A DNA stretch of 64,000 bases from Crotalaria pallida (lineage: Eukaryota > Streptophyta > Magnoliopsida > Fabales > Fabaceae), in contig CM075649.1 of assembly GCA_037953625.1 (NCBI GenBank), positions 124,555,290 to 124,619,289 on the forward strand, in the 5' to 3' direction. Numbering within the stretch: the first letter of the stretch is position 1; each line of letters starts with the position of its first letter. Made by a program: the position numbers and the translations under genes. Shown in pieces: positions 1 through 11,891 of the stretch. Below the pieces are notes generated by a model, which was not told the origin of the DNA, did not search any database, and was given only the letters and a program-made list of their open reading frames with translations.

Positions 1-2218
1 TCCTTTTCCTTGTACCAATGCTGAGGAGAGGCAGTTAAATGATGTCCTTTGGGGACATTACTTGAGCCAACGGGTTCTTTTTGGTGGTCTGCCTGATTCT
101 ACTGCCTATGAAGAAAAGGAAGTGTTTTTGCATTACCCCAATTGTGTGTCGAGGCAATTTGGCCTTTGTCAAGGATTGCCTGCCCCCATGTTTGCATCGG
201 TGTCACAAGAATTTCACCATGGCCAGTTGATGAACTATAAATCCTCTTGGAAGTCGGTGCTGAATCGGTTTGTGTCGAAGAACCTTGCTTCTCTTAGCCG
301 TTTCAATCCTATCGGCTTCACTCCTTGCTTCTTGGTTAGTCCAAATTTCGTGCGTTGGTGGGAGTCGTACTTTAACACATATCACGTGGACTATGATACC
401 ATTGTTGACAGAATGAGTGCAAGGACTCCATCAGATGTGGCAGCCGAAAAAACTGGTAAGGATACTTAACTCTTTTTCTTTTTAAACTTCTCTTCCTTTC
501 GGCTTCCTTACTTGTCGTTCTCCTTGTAGTGGCCAAGCCGAACCTCATTGATTATTCCGTGGCAATCAAGGCCCACGCGTCGAAAAAGAAAGGTGGTGAC
601 CCTTCATCACCCAAGAAACACAAGAAACGGCGCCACTCCCATGCTATCGATGATTTTGTCGAAGCCAAGAGACAACACTTGGGACGAACTGAACAACCGT
701 TGGACAGGCCTCATGCTGATCCTGAAAGGACTGATAGTTCTTTGGTTCGTCCTCTTTCAAAGAAGCTTCAAGTGTCTACTGCTTCATCAGCTCCTCCTAT
801 CCGTCCTTCTTCGAATCCTTCATCCAAATCTCAATCGCAGCCACGTCCAAAGGCCAAAGGAATCGTCATCAGAGAGTCGTCTCCCCATGTTACTACTCAA
901 AGAATCCATGGTGATGCGGCCGATCTTTTTGTTGACGTTTCCCTTCATGATCCCCATGCTGGTGAATTTCTTCCGACTCCAACACTTAATCCATTTGTTG
1001 AAGAAGATATGGTCGAAGATACCAACATCCAACTGCAAAGGTGTCCTGTACGTCGACAAGTGATTCTTGATGACTTGTCTTCTGATGAGCCTCAAGTTGA
1101 TGTTGCTTTTGATCAGATTGACAGGCTGCATTCCATTGAGGCTTCCATGCAATAGTGTCTTGATGACACTTCTTCTTCGGTTGCAGTTGAGGTTGTCGTT
1201 CAAAGCTCTAATCAAGGTGCTGTCGACACTGAGCCTCTTGACATTGACACTCATGTTGTAGACTCCCCTGTTGCTATCGTGGGACCTGAGACCGCTACTG
1301 CATGTGGCCCTTCATTTGTGGTACTTGCGAATTTACTCATTCACCCTTTTTGCAGCATTAAAAGATCTTTACAACCTCCTTTTTGTTTTTTCTTAGATCC
1401 CCAATAACTCGGTCCAACTTGAGGATTTTGACGGCAGCTTGTCAATTCCTGGTGCGTCCAATTTCGCCGCTATTCCTTCTGTTGAGATCCCTTCCTGTGT
1501 GCCTCCATCTACCACCATGGCTCCTTCGATTCAAACTTCCTCTTCTACTGCCTTTGTTGCTCTTCGAGCATTAATGGCCAAAGCACGATCTGTTGAAGCA
1601 GCCATGAATTCTCCCTTAAGAGATGCCGAACCGGTCGCAGATCAGTTGATGGTGACATTAAAGAATATTTGTTGTCGGCCCTTTGATCAATTATTGGCCG
1701 ATTCTTCGACTCTTGAACTCTTGTCTTCTACCATCACATCACTTTTGCAGCATCCTGTTTCAGAAGACATCGAATCCAAATTGACTGGTTTGCAGCGATT
1801 TGTGAATAATTGGACCACTGAAAGTCCGAAAATTCTGAAAGACATCAAAATTTATGAAGATGTCAAAGCAAATCAAAGCAAAATGGAGTTCAAATTTATG
1901 GATTCGGAAAAAGAAGATGCAGCCTGTTCTTCCAAGGCCGATGACACACTTCGGCAGTTAGAAGAGAATGGGGCCAAGATTCGGGAACTGAAGGATGAGT
2001 TGGCCCGTCGGGAGAAAGATCAATTGGACATGACCCAGTATATGGAATCCATCAAATCCACTCGACAAGAATTGGCTACTAAGGTTGCTGCTTTGGTGAC
2101 TCCATATCAGCAGATTACGGATGTCTTGGGTACTCACTTGCAAGAATACAGGGCTGGACTCCAACGTCGAGATGCTTTCGCCAGAGAATGGCGTTCCTTT
2201 GGCAATCTTTTCGGATGA
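1..2218 (+). pseudogene. Antisense plant mobile domain (PMD) gene of the Tat element, three visible exons
   Basis: This is the 3' part of a gene entering from the left of the window. Exon frames join cleanly: exon to 455, intron 456-529 (GTAAG...TTGTAG), exon 530-1320, intron 1321-1396 (GTACTT...TTCTTAG), exon 1397-2218 ending in TGA. The first exon resembles the C-terminal part of the aminotransferase-like plant mobile domain (FGLCQGLP..., FVRWWESYF). The middle exon is Ser/Pro/Lys-rich. The last is helical with a likely coiled coil (about 1,920-2,100). An in-frame TAG at 1153-1155 breaks the middle exon. The gene runs convergent to pol with only 64 bp between their ends. PMD ORFs in retroelements are known, but their function is not. 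The domain call is by resemblance; the splicing is inferred from frame and splice sites. Confidence 0.75.
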
Positions 2219-2282
2219 ATTTTGTTTTTCTTTTGCTGTATTTGCTTCTTGTATTTTGCTTCTGTTGTATGGATTTTGCAAT

Positions 2283-3359
2283 TTAATGCATTTTTATTTC
2301 CGTCATTGTCGGCTTGTACTTTTTCAAATACTTACCATTAATTGCCTTAATCTTTTTTCCCGTTTCGACTTCGACTAATTCGTATGCGTTGCCCGAATGA
2401 GCTTTTAATACTTTAAATGGTCCTTCCCATTTTGGTGACCACTTGCCGTATTCATTTGAACGCTTGTCGATGGGTAAGATTACTTTCCATACTAATTCAT
2501 CCGGTAAGAATGACTTAAATTTAACCTTGGCGTCGTAATATCTAGCAATCTTTTCCTTTTGTCGCATGATATTCTCTAACGCCAATAGTCTTTCGTCATG
2601 CACCTCATTTAATTCGTCGAACATGGAATTCCAATAGTCATTCGTAGGCATTTCATGTTGCCTTTGAAATCGTATCGATTCCAAGTTGATTTCGACTGGT
2701 AACATGGCCTCGTGGCCATATGTTAACATATAGGGAGTCGTACCCGTTGCTTCGTTTGGATAATTTCGGATAGCCCATAACGCTGGTGTCAATGCTTCAT
2801 GCCAATTTCGTGGTTTACTTTTAATTTGTTTCTTGATGACGTTAATAATCCACTTGTTGGCTGCTTCCGCTTGTCCATTGGCTTATGCGTAGTAAGGTGT
2901 TGAAGTTAGTAACTTGATTCTTCTTGATGCCAAATATCCTTTCAATTTGCTTCCCAATAAAATAGATGCTTGATCTGTAGTTATGGTCTCGGGAATTCCA
3001 AATCAACAAACGATATGGTCTTCAATAAAATCAATCACTTGCTCTTGTTCGACCTTTACCAAAGGTATTGCTTCCACCCATTTTGTAAAATAATCAACAG
3101 CCACCAATATCCTTGAATGGTCTTTCGAAGAATGAGGGACAATCTCTCCAATAACGTCTAATGCCCATCCTCTAAAAGGCCATTGCTTGATGATCGAATG
3201 CAGTTCTCCCGCTGGAACATTCTGAATGTAGCCATGTTTTTGGCATTCTTCACACGACTTTGCGAAATTCATGCAATCTGATATTAGTGTAGGCCAAAAA
3301 AAAACCTTTGTCTTCGGAGTATCCACTTCATCTTCTCTCCTGCCTGGTGTGCTCCACAT
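2283..3359 (-). pseudogene. Integrase domain of Tat pol
   Basis: Integrase joins element cDNA to host DNA. The zinc-binding HHCC module starts in the preceding ORF (HEGICGAH) and finishes here with CEECQKHG. The catalytic core follows: GWALDVIGEI (first Asp), TTDQAS (second Asp) and ANGQAEAANK (Glu). The C-terminal part has the WKV/GPFKV block typical of plant gypsy integrases. The frame is 3,359 to 2,283 with two in-frame stops: TGA at 3,003-3,005 and TAA at 2,883-2,885. It is out of frame with the upstream RNase H ORF, and the shift falls in a run of nine A (plus strand) near 3,296-3,304. There is no chromodomain, as expected outside chromoviruses. It is non-functional as it stands. Confidence 0.88.
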
Positions 3360-4552
3360 ATCCCTTCATGAACTTCCGCCAAAGCTATGAGAGCATCTTC
3401 CTTATCAAGACATACCTCCAAATTCCCGTCGACTGACTTGTGATACAGATCACCTCCTAGTAGCATGAACTTGGTGGCTTTCAGCTTTAACTTTCGTTCA
3501 ACATTGGGGGATGGATTCGCCAAGTAGTCAGCTATGGGTTTCCTCCAATCATCATCGGATGCTAACGTGTTTATCATTACTTCTCTCTCGTGAGGGGGGT
3601 ATAACAATTCTTCAATCCGTGTTGCCTTATCCAAAGTTTTCTTGGATATACGGTATCTGGATGCGACTTGGGCCAAATGGTTGGCCTTTTGATTGTGACA
3701 TCTATATATATGTTCGCCCGAAACATCATCAAATTGGCACATCATTTTTCGTGTCATATTGCGATATTTAGCCAACTTTGGACTTAGGCATTTATATTCG
3801 TCAACCAATTGTCTAATGATTAACTGAGAATCTCCTTTTATGGCCACGTTTTTGGCCTTTAAGAAAATTAATATTTCAAGGCCAATTAAAATAGCCTCGT
3901 ACTCAGCCTCATTATTTGAACATTGATATTTAAGGTTGAACATGAATTCCGTGGGAATTCCCTCGGGGGATATGAGTAATATTCCAACTCCCGCCCCTCT
4001 TTTGTGCGATGATCCATCAAAATACATCGTCCAAGGCCTTAAACCGACAAAATTAACAGACAAAGCCATGTCTACACATGGGTGATCTGCCAGAAAATCG
4101 GCTACTACTTGGCCTTTGACGGCTTTCAATGGTACATATTGAAGTGAAAATTCAGTTAACGCTAACGTCCACTTGCCGACCCTACCATGTATAATTGGCT
4201 TGGATAGCATGTATTTAATAACGTCAGACTTCGACAAAACCAAAACATGAAAACTTTTCATATAATGTTTAAGTTTTGTACAAGAAAAGTAGAGTGCTAA
4301 GCATAATTTTTCTATTGCACTATACCGTGTTTCGGCATCATTCAACACTCTACTCAAATAAAATACAGCTCTTTCTACACCATTTTCATTTTCTTGGGCT
4401 AACATACTCCCTATAGTGTAATCAGAGGCTGATATATACAATTTTAAAGGAAAACCTGGTTGAGGCGGCATCATCATAGGTGGTGTCGACAGATACAGCT
4501 TCAAGTCATCAAACGCCGCTTGTTGTTCAGGTCCCCATTTAAAATCCTCTTC
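3284..4552 (-). pseudogene. Dual RNase H region of Tat pol (RH plus archaeal-type aRH)
   Basis: After an in-frame TGA (4,553-4,555) the RT frame continues. The first part is the RT-linked RNase H/connection domain (LYISASDYTIGSML, FYLSRVLNDAETRYSAIEK). The second part is an archaeal/plant-type RNase H: YFDGSSHKRGAGVG (Asp163 of the 406-residue stretch starting at 4,504), NNEAEYEAIL (Glu199), KGDSQLI (Asp225). The last acidic position, usually Asp in an ADxLA motif, is Asn275 (KANHLA), so one catalytic residue looks lost. The beginning of the integrase zinc module (HEGICGAH) is at its end, just before the frameshift. The acquired second RNase H is a known feature of Tat elements. Confidence 0.87.
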
Positions 4553-5770
4553 TCATTTTAGCTTCACGAGAGGCGCAAAGGCTCTGGTTCTTCCCGACAG
4601 GTTTGATATGAATCTCCTTAAATAATTTACCTTGCCAAGAAATGACTGAACCTCTTTCTTATTGGTTGGAGGAGATGCTTCTATGACAGCCTTGGCTTTG
4701 TTCTTGTCAACTTCAATGCCGTTTCTGTGGACAAGGAATCCCAAAAACTGGCCAGCAGTGACTCCAAAGGTGCATTTGATCGGATTCATCTTCAGATTAT
4801 GCTTCCTCATCCTGATAAACGCCTTTTCCAGGCTCTCCAAATGCTCCTCTTGAGTATTCGACTTGATCACTACGTCGTCAATGTACACCTCCAAGAACTT
4901 GTCAATCATGTCATGAAAAATCAGGTTCATTGCTCTTTGGTATGTAGCACCTGCATTCTCGAGTCCGAACGGCATCATTACCCATTCGAAAGTTCCTATT
5001 GCACCTGGACATCTGAACGCAGTCTTCGACACGTCGCCTTCAGCAATGAAAATTTGATTGTAACCTGAAAACGCATCTAGCAAGCTCATTAGCTTATGAC
5101 AAGACGCTGAATCCACCAGCATATCAGCTATCGGCATCGGGTATTCGTCTTTTGGTGTGGCACTATTTAGATCCCGGAAATCGACACATAGTCGTATTTT
5201 CCCATTCTTCTTCACAACAGGAACTATGTTTGCCATCCATTCGACGTATCTTGCCGTTCTAATGAATTTTGCTTTCAACAATCTTTCGATCTCATCTTTG
5301 ATTTTAAGGACTACGTCAGGTGCGAACCATCGAACTGCTTGTTTGACTGGTTTGCGATCAGGCCGTAACGTCAGCCTATGTTCAACTAGCTCTCTATCGA
5401 GTCCCGGCATGTCTTCGTATTCCCAAGTAAAGCAATCTTGATTCCTTTTGATGAGATCAATGAGCTTCTGTCGGAACTCCTCCTTTAACAACGAGCTTAT
5501 GTAAATTGGTTTCGGCTTTTCAGCCGTTCCCAAGTTTACCTCATCTTTGGGATCCTCACTGATGAAGCGAGATTCTTCATCTGTCCACCCTCTTTCGAAT
5601 CCCAAAGGGCTATCATCTACGATACAATCCTGGAATGCACCTGTCTGAATAGTGCATTGCATTCTGTCGGCCACGTAGGCCGACAGTCTCTCTAGCTGTC
5701 GATCAACCATCAGTGCTGGTCGAAGGCCGCTGCTCAACGGCCTTGTCCATCTCGACAATTGAAACCCCAT
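4553..5770 (-). pseudogene. Reverse transcriptase domain of Tat pol
   Basis: The 405-residue stretch carries the full set of gypsy RT blocks: RLCVDFRDLNSATPKDEYPMP, LLDAFSGYNQI (catalytic Asp232), MPFGLENAGATYQRAMN, the YIDD catalytic box at residues 296-299, and LGFLVHRNGIEVDKNK in the thumb. The 5' end overlaps the protease ORF by 68 bases in another frame, so gag-pro-pol is not continuous here. It ends at a TGA (4,553-4,555) that sits inside a conserved segment leading into RNase H; CGA-to-TGA decay is the simplest explanation. The catalytic residues are intact, but the frame is broken on both sides. Confidence 0.92.
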
Positions 5771-7631
5771 AGTTTTCCATTAGGCACCTGTCCACTACGG
5801 GTTTCTGAAAGTTTTCAGCATCAAGTCGGATCGGCTTGATGCTTGGATTGTAGACTTTGAAATCTACGTGCATCTGTTGCATATAACACGGACTGTCGTC
5901 TGTAGGAATCACCTCCACCTTATTCTCGTGATTCCACAAAACTAATTTCTGATGGGCCGTTGACGGAACGGCCCCCACAGCATGAATCCAATCCCTGCCT
6001 AACAACAGGTTGTAGCTAGCCTTAGATGAGACCACCACAAATAAAGTATCTCTTGCGACTGAGCCCACCTCGACTTTTAGCATCGTCACACCATGTGACT
6101 GAGCGATCTTCCCAGTAAAACCAACCACGACCACATTTGTCGGAATTAGGTCCGACTCTGCTTTTCCCATTCTCTTGAACACGTTCCAAGGCAAAACATT
6201 GACGGCAGCCCCTCCGTCTACCAAGACTCGATTTAGTGGCTTCCCGTCAACAATGGCCTTAATATGTAAAGGCCTTAAGTGTTCTCTTTTGCTTTCTTCC
6301 AATGGCTCAAACTGAGCAATGTGTCCGATGTCTACTTCTAAATGAAGGCGATCCAGAAGGAAAAGGCATTCAGGAAGTCCCAACACCTCGTCACTTAGAT
6401 ATGAATCGTCGGAAGCATCACTGTCATCCCCTTCTTCATGTGCATGGTCTCCTGGAATGTCGAAAGGCAAACCAATGTTGTTGATCGAGAGGCTGCCAAT
6501 CTTCTTACTCTGAGCATCTACCATGTCTTGATCATTGACAATGATGTCCAAACTATCTTCTGAGTCCCCTTCGTACGACTCGCTCATCTGATTCAACCCT
6601 TCGGACTTCTTCACCCATCTCCGCTTCTGTTTGCCACTTTGTCGGCCTCTAGCCGTTTTTGGCCTCATGCTTGCAACAAGGCATCCTTGATCATTCGTGG
6701 GTAACTCGTCAATATTGACTCCTTCGGCTTCTGCTTTCCGTATCCTCTGGAGCCTCCTCTTCTGAGTGTGTCTCAATCCTTCATAGATCGACCCAGATGT
6801 CGATCCTGATTGTTGCCTTTTTTGCATGCATCGATCATGTGCAGCTGGCCTTGAGGGGCGTCCTCCGTATATTCTTCGACTAGACAAAGACCGTCGAGCC
6901 CCCCGGTATATTTCTTGTCGGATGTGTTCCTGTTCCTGAACCCTGGCTCTTATCTTTTTTCTCAGGTCTTCTCTTCTGGACCCCCTCTCTCTCTGAGTTG
7001 CAATCTTTCGATCATAGACCACCTGACACCTTGGGCAAATCTGAAGGTCTCCATCTTGCTTCCTTTTACAAAAGTGTCGGAATGACTCTCCGACTTCAGG
7101 AAACACTTCAGCATCATAGGCCAACGAAAGAGTGCTAATAGAAAACACTCCTTGAGATTCGATCTCATTAACTTCCTTCTGAAAAGGATCAGTATCGATC
7201 TTCATGTCTTTCTCTATGAACTTCAATCTCCCTTTGTCGATTCCTTGTTGAATTAAGTCCCTGAAAGCAAAGCAATCATTGGTATTATGAGTACAGTTGT
7301 TATGATACTTGCAATACTTTCTTCCTCTTAATTTTTCTTTTTTCAACAATGTATGGCCTTCTGGCAACCTAATTTGATTATCCTTTAACAACGCATCAAA
7401 AACTTGTTCAGTTTTGGAAACGTCGAAAGTGTATGTTTTCTTATACAAATTCTCGTTAGCGGGTTTGGATGGTTTTAAGGCGGAACATGAATAAGGCTTT
7501 TCATTGCCTAGCTCTATCGCGTTCACCTCTGAACCACCGTCGAATGCCTCCCCGTCAGAAGGCTGAGAATCGACATAATGGATGTGTTCCCTTTTGGGAA
7601 CCTTAGGGTCTCTCCCTTTCGTTTTTCTCAT
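5703..7631 (-). pseudogene. Gag C-terminal zinc motif and aspartic protease of the Tat element
   Basis: The 642-residue frame overlaps the end of gag by 29 bases. Near its start is a zinc-knuckle-like CKYHNNCTHNTNDC (residues 107-120), the form seen in Tat gags rather than the usual CCHC. A long basic and acidic linker follows. The retropepsin active-site region is VLVDGGAAVNVLP (residues 469-480), where the usual D-S/T-G triad reads D-G-G, followed by LLLGRDWIHAVGA. It lies between gag and RT, as expected for gag-pro-pol order. The DGG triad is common in plant Tat/Athila-like protease ORFs, so it is not by itself proof of inactivation. Confidence 0.8.
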
Positions 7632-9207
7632 CTCTTAGATTTTCAATTTGCCGAACACAAGCGGCTAATTGAGCCAAATCCAATAGATGTTGGGTTACTA
7701 GCTTCTTTCGAATGTGATATTCTAAACCAGCCACAACCATCTTAACCACTTCCGGTTCAGGAATCGGAGTGAAACACCTACTCCTCATCTGTCTGAAGCG
7801 TGACAAGTAGTCATCGATAGGCTCCCCAGCAAATCTTTTCAGGCTTAGCAAATCCGTCAAGGCGACTCTTAATTCGCCTCTATAAAATTGTTCGTGAAAA
7901 GACCTTTCTAACTGGACCCAAGCATAGATAAAATTAGATCGCAAGGTTGAGAACCAAGAAAAAGCATTCCTTGTTAAAGAACTAGGAAATAGCCGCATTT
8001 TGATTGCCTCATTAGCAGCCAAATCACCCAATTCGATGATGTAACGAGTAATATGTTCGACAGTAGATTCTCCCGCTTTGCCAGCAAATTTCGACAATTT
8101 TGGCACCTTTGTTCCTCTTGGAATTTCTGCCAACTGGACCCACTCCGGAAAGGGTGAATTGAAACCTGGCTAGTTAGCCATGCCAACGTTGAACCCAATC
8201 CGACTTAGTGCCTGTTCGACTATCCAGTTTACGTCATCTGGTTCGACTCGTGTCTCTCTTCCTTGTCGAAGCAAATGTCGAGCCAAATTCTGCCTTGCTA
8301 GTGCTGCTTGAAGATCCTCTCCTCTTTGCATGAATGCAACTTGCGCCGGATTTTGAACATGTTGAGGTGCTTTGACTCCTGGGTGGAAGACCATTTGCTG
8401 GTTTTCCGGCATCGCATTACCTGCACTAAACATCGGGTTAGTATGAACATGATCCCATGTCGTCGGGACTCTACTATCTTGCTGTGGTGATGACACTTGA
8501 GCAGTGTGCCGCACTTCTTGGCCATTAGGATAACTTTGTACCAAAATTGGCCTTGGTAAATTCCTATCTACAGGTGGAGTATTGACGGACTCGCTCTGTT
8601 CGTTGTCGTCGACGCCTAAGACTTGGTTTAACCTTTTCATGTATTTTGCAATCTTTCCACAAGTCTCATTTGTCACCCACATCGTCGGGTTGATAACCGA
8701 ACCCAATTGAGCCGTCAATTGATCAACTAGTTGTACATTAGCCTCTTCGATTTGTTGTCGGATATGCGTAACGGGGTTGATAGGCATGTATCTTGAACCG
8801 TTACTCGTACCAGCCATGTCCGTAGCAGAACGCATAAAGGCCATGTTAGTGGCCCCCGTCGTCACATTCGTACTGCCTATCGAACTACTCAAAGGCCATG
8901 TCAACGTCAATCCTGGGACAAAACCAGGTGGCAAACCATAGGGAGGAACTTGTCCCCCACTATTTGAACTGCTACCAAAAGTAAACCCACTGGTGAGGTT
9001 TCCCCCATTTGGGCCATTATTTGGCCGTTGAATTGTGCTTACGACAGTTAATTCCACGGCGGAACCGCTTCCTCCGGTCATATGAGGAGCACTTGTCGGA
9101 ACACTTGGTGTAATAATCTCCGAAATAACGGTGGTCTGTTGACCATCTTGACTTGTAACGACCATTGACGATGAAGATGGAAAAGTTATGCCACTTCTCA
9201 AACGCAT
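7603..9207 (-). pseudogene. Gag of the Tat element
   Basis: Gag forms the element's virus-like particle. An ATG at 9,207 opens a Ser/Gly/Pro-rich N-terminal region. After an in-frame TAG at 8,170-8,172 the same frame continues into the retrotransposon gag core (KLSKFAGKAGESTVEHI, MRLFPSSLTRNAFSWFSTL, FHEQFYRGE, RFRQMRSRCF), typical of Ty3/gypsy gag. A TAA just upstream of the ATG in the same frame decides the start. The PBS is about 30 bp upstream, so there is almost no leader. The TAG is consistent with a CAG-to-TAG change. The frame closes at 7,603, overlapping the protease ORF. Confidence 0.85.
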
Positions 9208-9237
9208 ACAAACACGCACAAGTTACTCTGAACCTGT

Positions 9238-9253
9238 CCCACTGGGCGTGCCA
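9238..9253 (-). promoter_or_regulatory. Primer binding site of the Tat element
   Basis: On the minus strand the bases read TGGCACGCCCAGTGGG, starting with TGG as expected for pairing with a tRNA 3' CCA end. It lies 4 bp inside the TG... boundary proposed for the LTR at 9,258 and just before gag. The donor tRNA is not assigned. Confidence 0.65.
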
Positions 9254-9257
9254 ATCT

Positions 9258-10393
9258 TGTTTGCGGGATTTTCGTCCGACGCCTGCCGAACTGACGGTGA
9301 TGTGTGGGGTGTGGGTAACGACAGGTTATGTGGTAATCTTGCGAAAGGAACTTGACCGTCTTTTTGGTATTTTTGGGTATTTGGGCTTGGTAAGCAGTAA
9401 AGTAAATGCGGGAAAGGGTAAAACCGACACCAAGAACACGATGCGGTGAAAATTAAACAGTGCAGTAAAGTAAATAACGTGGAATCGAAAGGAAAGCGAG
9501 TAAAAATTGCGATAAGGTAAATTGTGTGTAATTAAAAGGTGCAGGGAAAGGTAAATTGCGTGTAATTAAAAGGTGCAGGGAAACATAAAGTTGCATTGAA
9601 ATTAAATGGGTGGAAGGTTGAGGTTCTTTACAATGGCGTTTCTCCGTTTGTCTGCTCTGGTGAGACGTCTAGGATTTTGGCCTAATGTGTGTCAACCTAG
9701 CAACCGACCCCGATTACATCCTAAGGACTTCCTATTTATAGGTATAGGAATCCGAAATCTACTTACAAAGCATGTTCACACGTTTTGCATAACCGCAGAA
9801 CCCACGATCTAGTAACTACCCACTACGCTATCCCCCACGATGTAACTGCCCACGTCGTGGTTTGGGCTTAGTGGATACTTCTGTCGAATCCCATGGTGAC
9901 ATCTTTGCTGAGACCTCTTCGACTGGCACTTCTCTTCGACTGCAACCTTTGACTCTTGTCTAAGTCTCTTTGTTGCTTGAAGCTTTGACGTTGTTGTGCT
10001 CCAGCCTCTAAGTTCTGAGATGTTAGCCGACACCAAGCTCCTTTTGACAAACGGGCCTATCGTCGAAAAAGACTTTCGACCCGCTGTCGGCCTCAGACGC
10101 ATTCGATCGATATCGGTGACATGTAATTCAACTAAATGCTGTTTCACCAGCATTCGATCAAAAATCATGCCCCCGACGCTTCTAGTAGAATGCCGTCAAA
10201 GGACTTGTTTCCTTTAACTCTTTAATAGGAAAGACGGCCTTAGTCGATCCTAGCAGGACACAAACCTTGGCCTATGGGATTACAATAACCCTTCCAATGC
10301 TTATTTATCAGGCTCAATGCTTCCTCCAATTCGGAGTTCTTTGCTATGACCCAACGCATCAGAAATGAGTTCTATGTAATCCCCCATGTTTAG
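9258..10393 (-). repeat. 5' LTR of the Tat element, 3'-side part
   Basis: This stretch lies between the PBS and the nested Tekay-like insertion. It has no coding content and is rich in TCGA/CGAC motifs like the segment at 23,683-24,294. Its last five bases (TTTAG, 10,389-10,393) are repeated on the far side of the insertion, showing that the two parts were once joined. Its inner border is inferred from TG next to the PBS. Confidence 0.7.
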
Positions 10394-11358
10394 TGTAACA
10401 CTCTCACTTTTATTAGTTACTTTTAGGTTTTATTAAGATTAGAGATTTAAAAATTCTTTTTTAAGCTTAATTACTTATAAAAACTTTTACGAAAATCCGG
10501 CAGAGTTTCCTCTGTTTTCCGGACTTCCCAAAAATTTTCTTCTAAAAACCTGTCAGTCCAGAATTGTTTAAAAACATAAACAACAACAGTTTAATAAGTA
10601 CACAGATCCTAATGCCCAAATAATACAAGTTGCGGGGCAAGCTACTAATTCATATTATAAATTACATTAAATAATTATCCACTCATAATATCTAATAAAC
10701 ATTCCACGTAATGGAATGAAAATCCTGCTCGGCCGGCACGGGTGTATGCTCCACTTGTGTACCTGAAAAATATTAACCACACAGGGGAAGCATCACACAG
10801 AACTTAAAAGAGAGATTTCTAAGCAGATATATACGACACACCAAGACCATTCAAGCCTATGCTATACTACTTAACTCATGCTCTTATTTTCCTTTTTACT
10901 TCCTAGCTGTTTCCTAATTCTTTTTCTCTTTAATTGTTTCCTTTTAAATAATCCCTAACCTCTAATTATTCTTGTTCGTCATTACTTTCGCTCTATCCTT
11001 TTCACTCATGTTTCCTAATCACCCTAGTTTCTCTATTCACTCTATTTCCAACTAACCTATTACTTTTTCTTCCTTTCCTATCATCTTATTTTCATCCTTT
11101 TTATCCGTTTTCCATTATTCGTTTATGCTTAGCATTTCCATAATTATTCTCCTTATTTATTTCCTCTAATTCCTATATCAATTCCATTGTTCACCTTCTT
11201 ATTTCGTTTCTCAATGTCCACTCTATTATCCATTTTTCCTTTTCATTACCATTTTCCATTTCCTTTTCCATTTTTCCTTTTTAATTATTTTCCCCGTTTC
11301 CAAATAAATCCCGTTATATCCCCTTACTTTTTTCCTTATTCTTTTCCCTTTTATTTAC

Positions 11359-11607
11359 GGTGTATGTATGTCTCCACCAAATCGAAGGCCTACATACATA
11401 CACCAATCACGATGTATGTCTCCACCAAATCGAAGGCCTACATACATCGCTTTTCCTTTACCATTATCTTATCCAATTTTATTCCCTGTTTCCCTTATTC
11501 ATTACCTTTTATTTACGGTGTATGTATGTCTCCACCAAATCGAAGGCCTACATACATACACCAATCACGATGTATGTCTCCACCAAATCGAAGGCCTACA
11601 TACATCG
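11359..11607. repeat. Type I hairpins H1-H4 in LTR-A
   Basis: There are four perfect inverted repeats: 11,359-11,404, 11,410-11,449, 11,517-11,562 and 11,568-11,607. Each has a loop of about 20 nt with core CCAAATCGAAGGCC. H1 and H3 have 13-bp arms (GGTGTATGTATGT with its complement). H2 and H4 have 10-bp arms (CGATGTATGT with its complement). They occur as two copies of a long-stem/short-stem pair. Confidence 0.9.
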
Positions 11608-11640
11608 CTTTTCCATTACCGTTTTACCTCTTTATTATTT

Positions 11641-11853
11641 GGCCACAGGGTCAATACAACCACCTGCGCCGTGCCACAGGGTCAATACAACCACATGTGA
11701 CATGTACCATTTTATTTAGGCCACAGGGTCAATATAACCACCTGCGCCGCGCCACAGGGTCAATACAACCACCTGTGACATTCACCATTTATCAGGCCAC
11801 AGGGTCAATACAACCACCTGCGCCGTGCCACAGGGTCAATACAACCACCTGTG
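11641..11853. repeat. Type II repeats: six CACAGG-loop-CCTGTG units in LTR-A
   Basis: Six units share the core GTCAATACAACCA (one with a single change) and occur as three closely spaced pairs. The last unit of the second and third pairs has perfect CACAGG/CCTGTG arms. The first of each pair has CCTGCG or similar on the right arm and pairs with the extra GGC to its left. They lie between the two type I blocks. Confidence 0.8.
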
Positions 11854-11891
11854 ACATTTACCATTTTTATTTCCTTTTCCTTTTTATTTAC

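Noticed and set aside
9809..10168. 119-codon minus-strand ORF
   Set aside because: It lies in the LTR of the Tat element and shows no domain.
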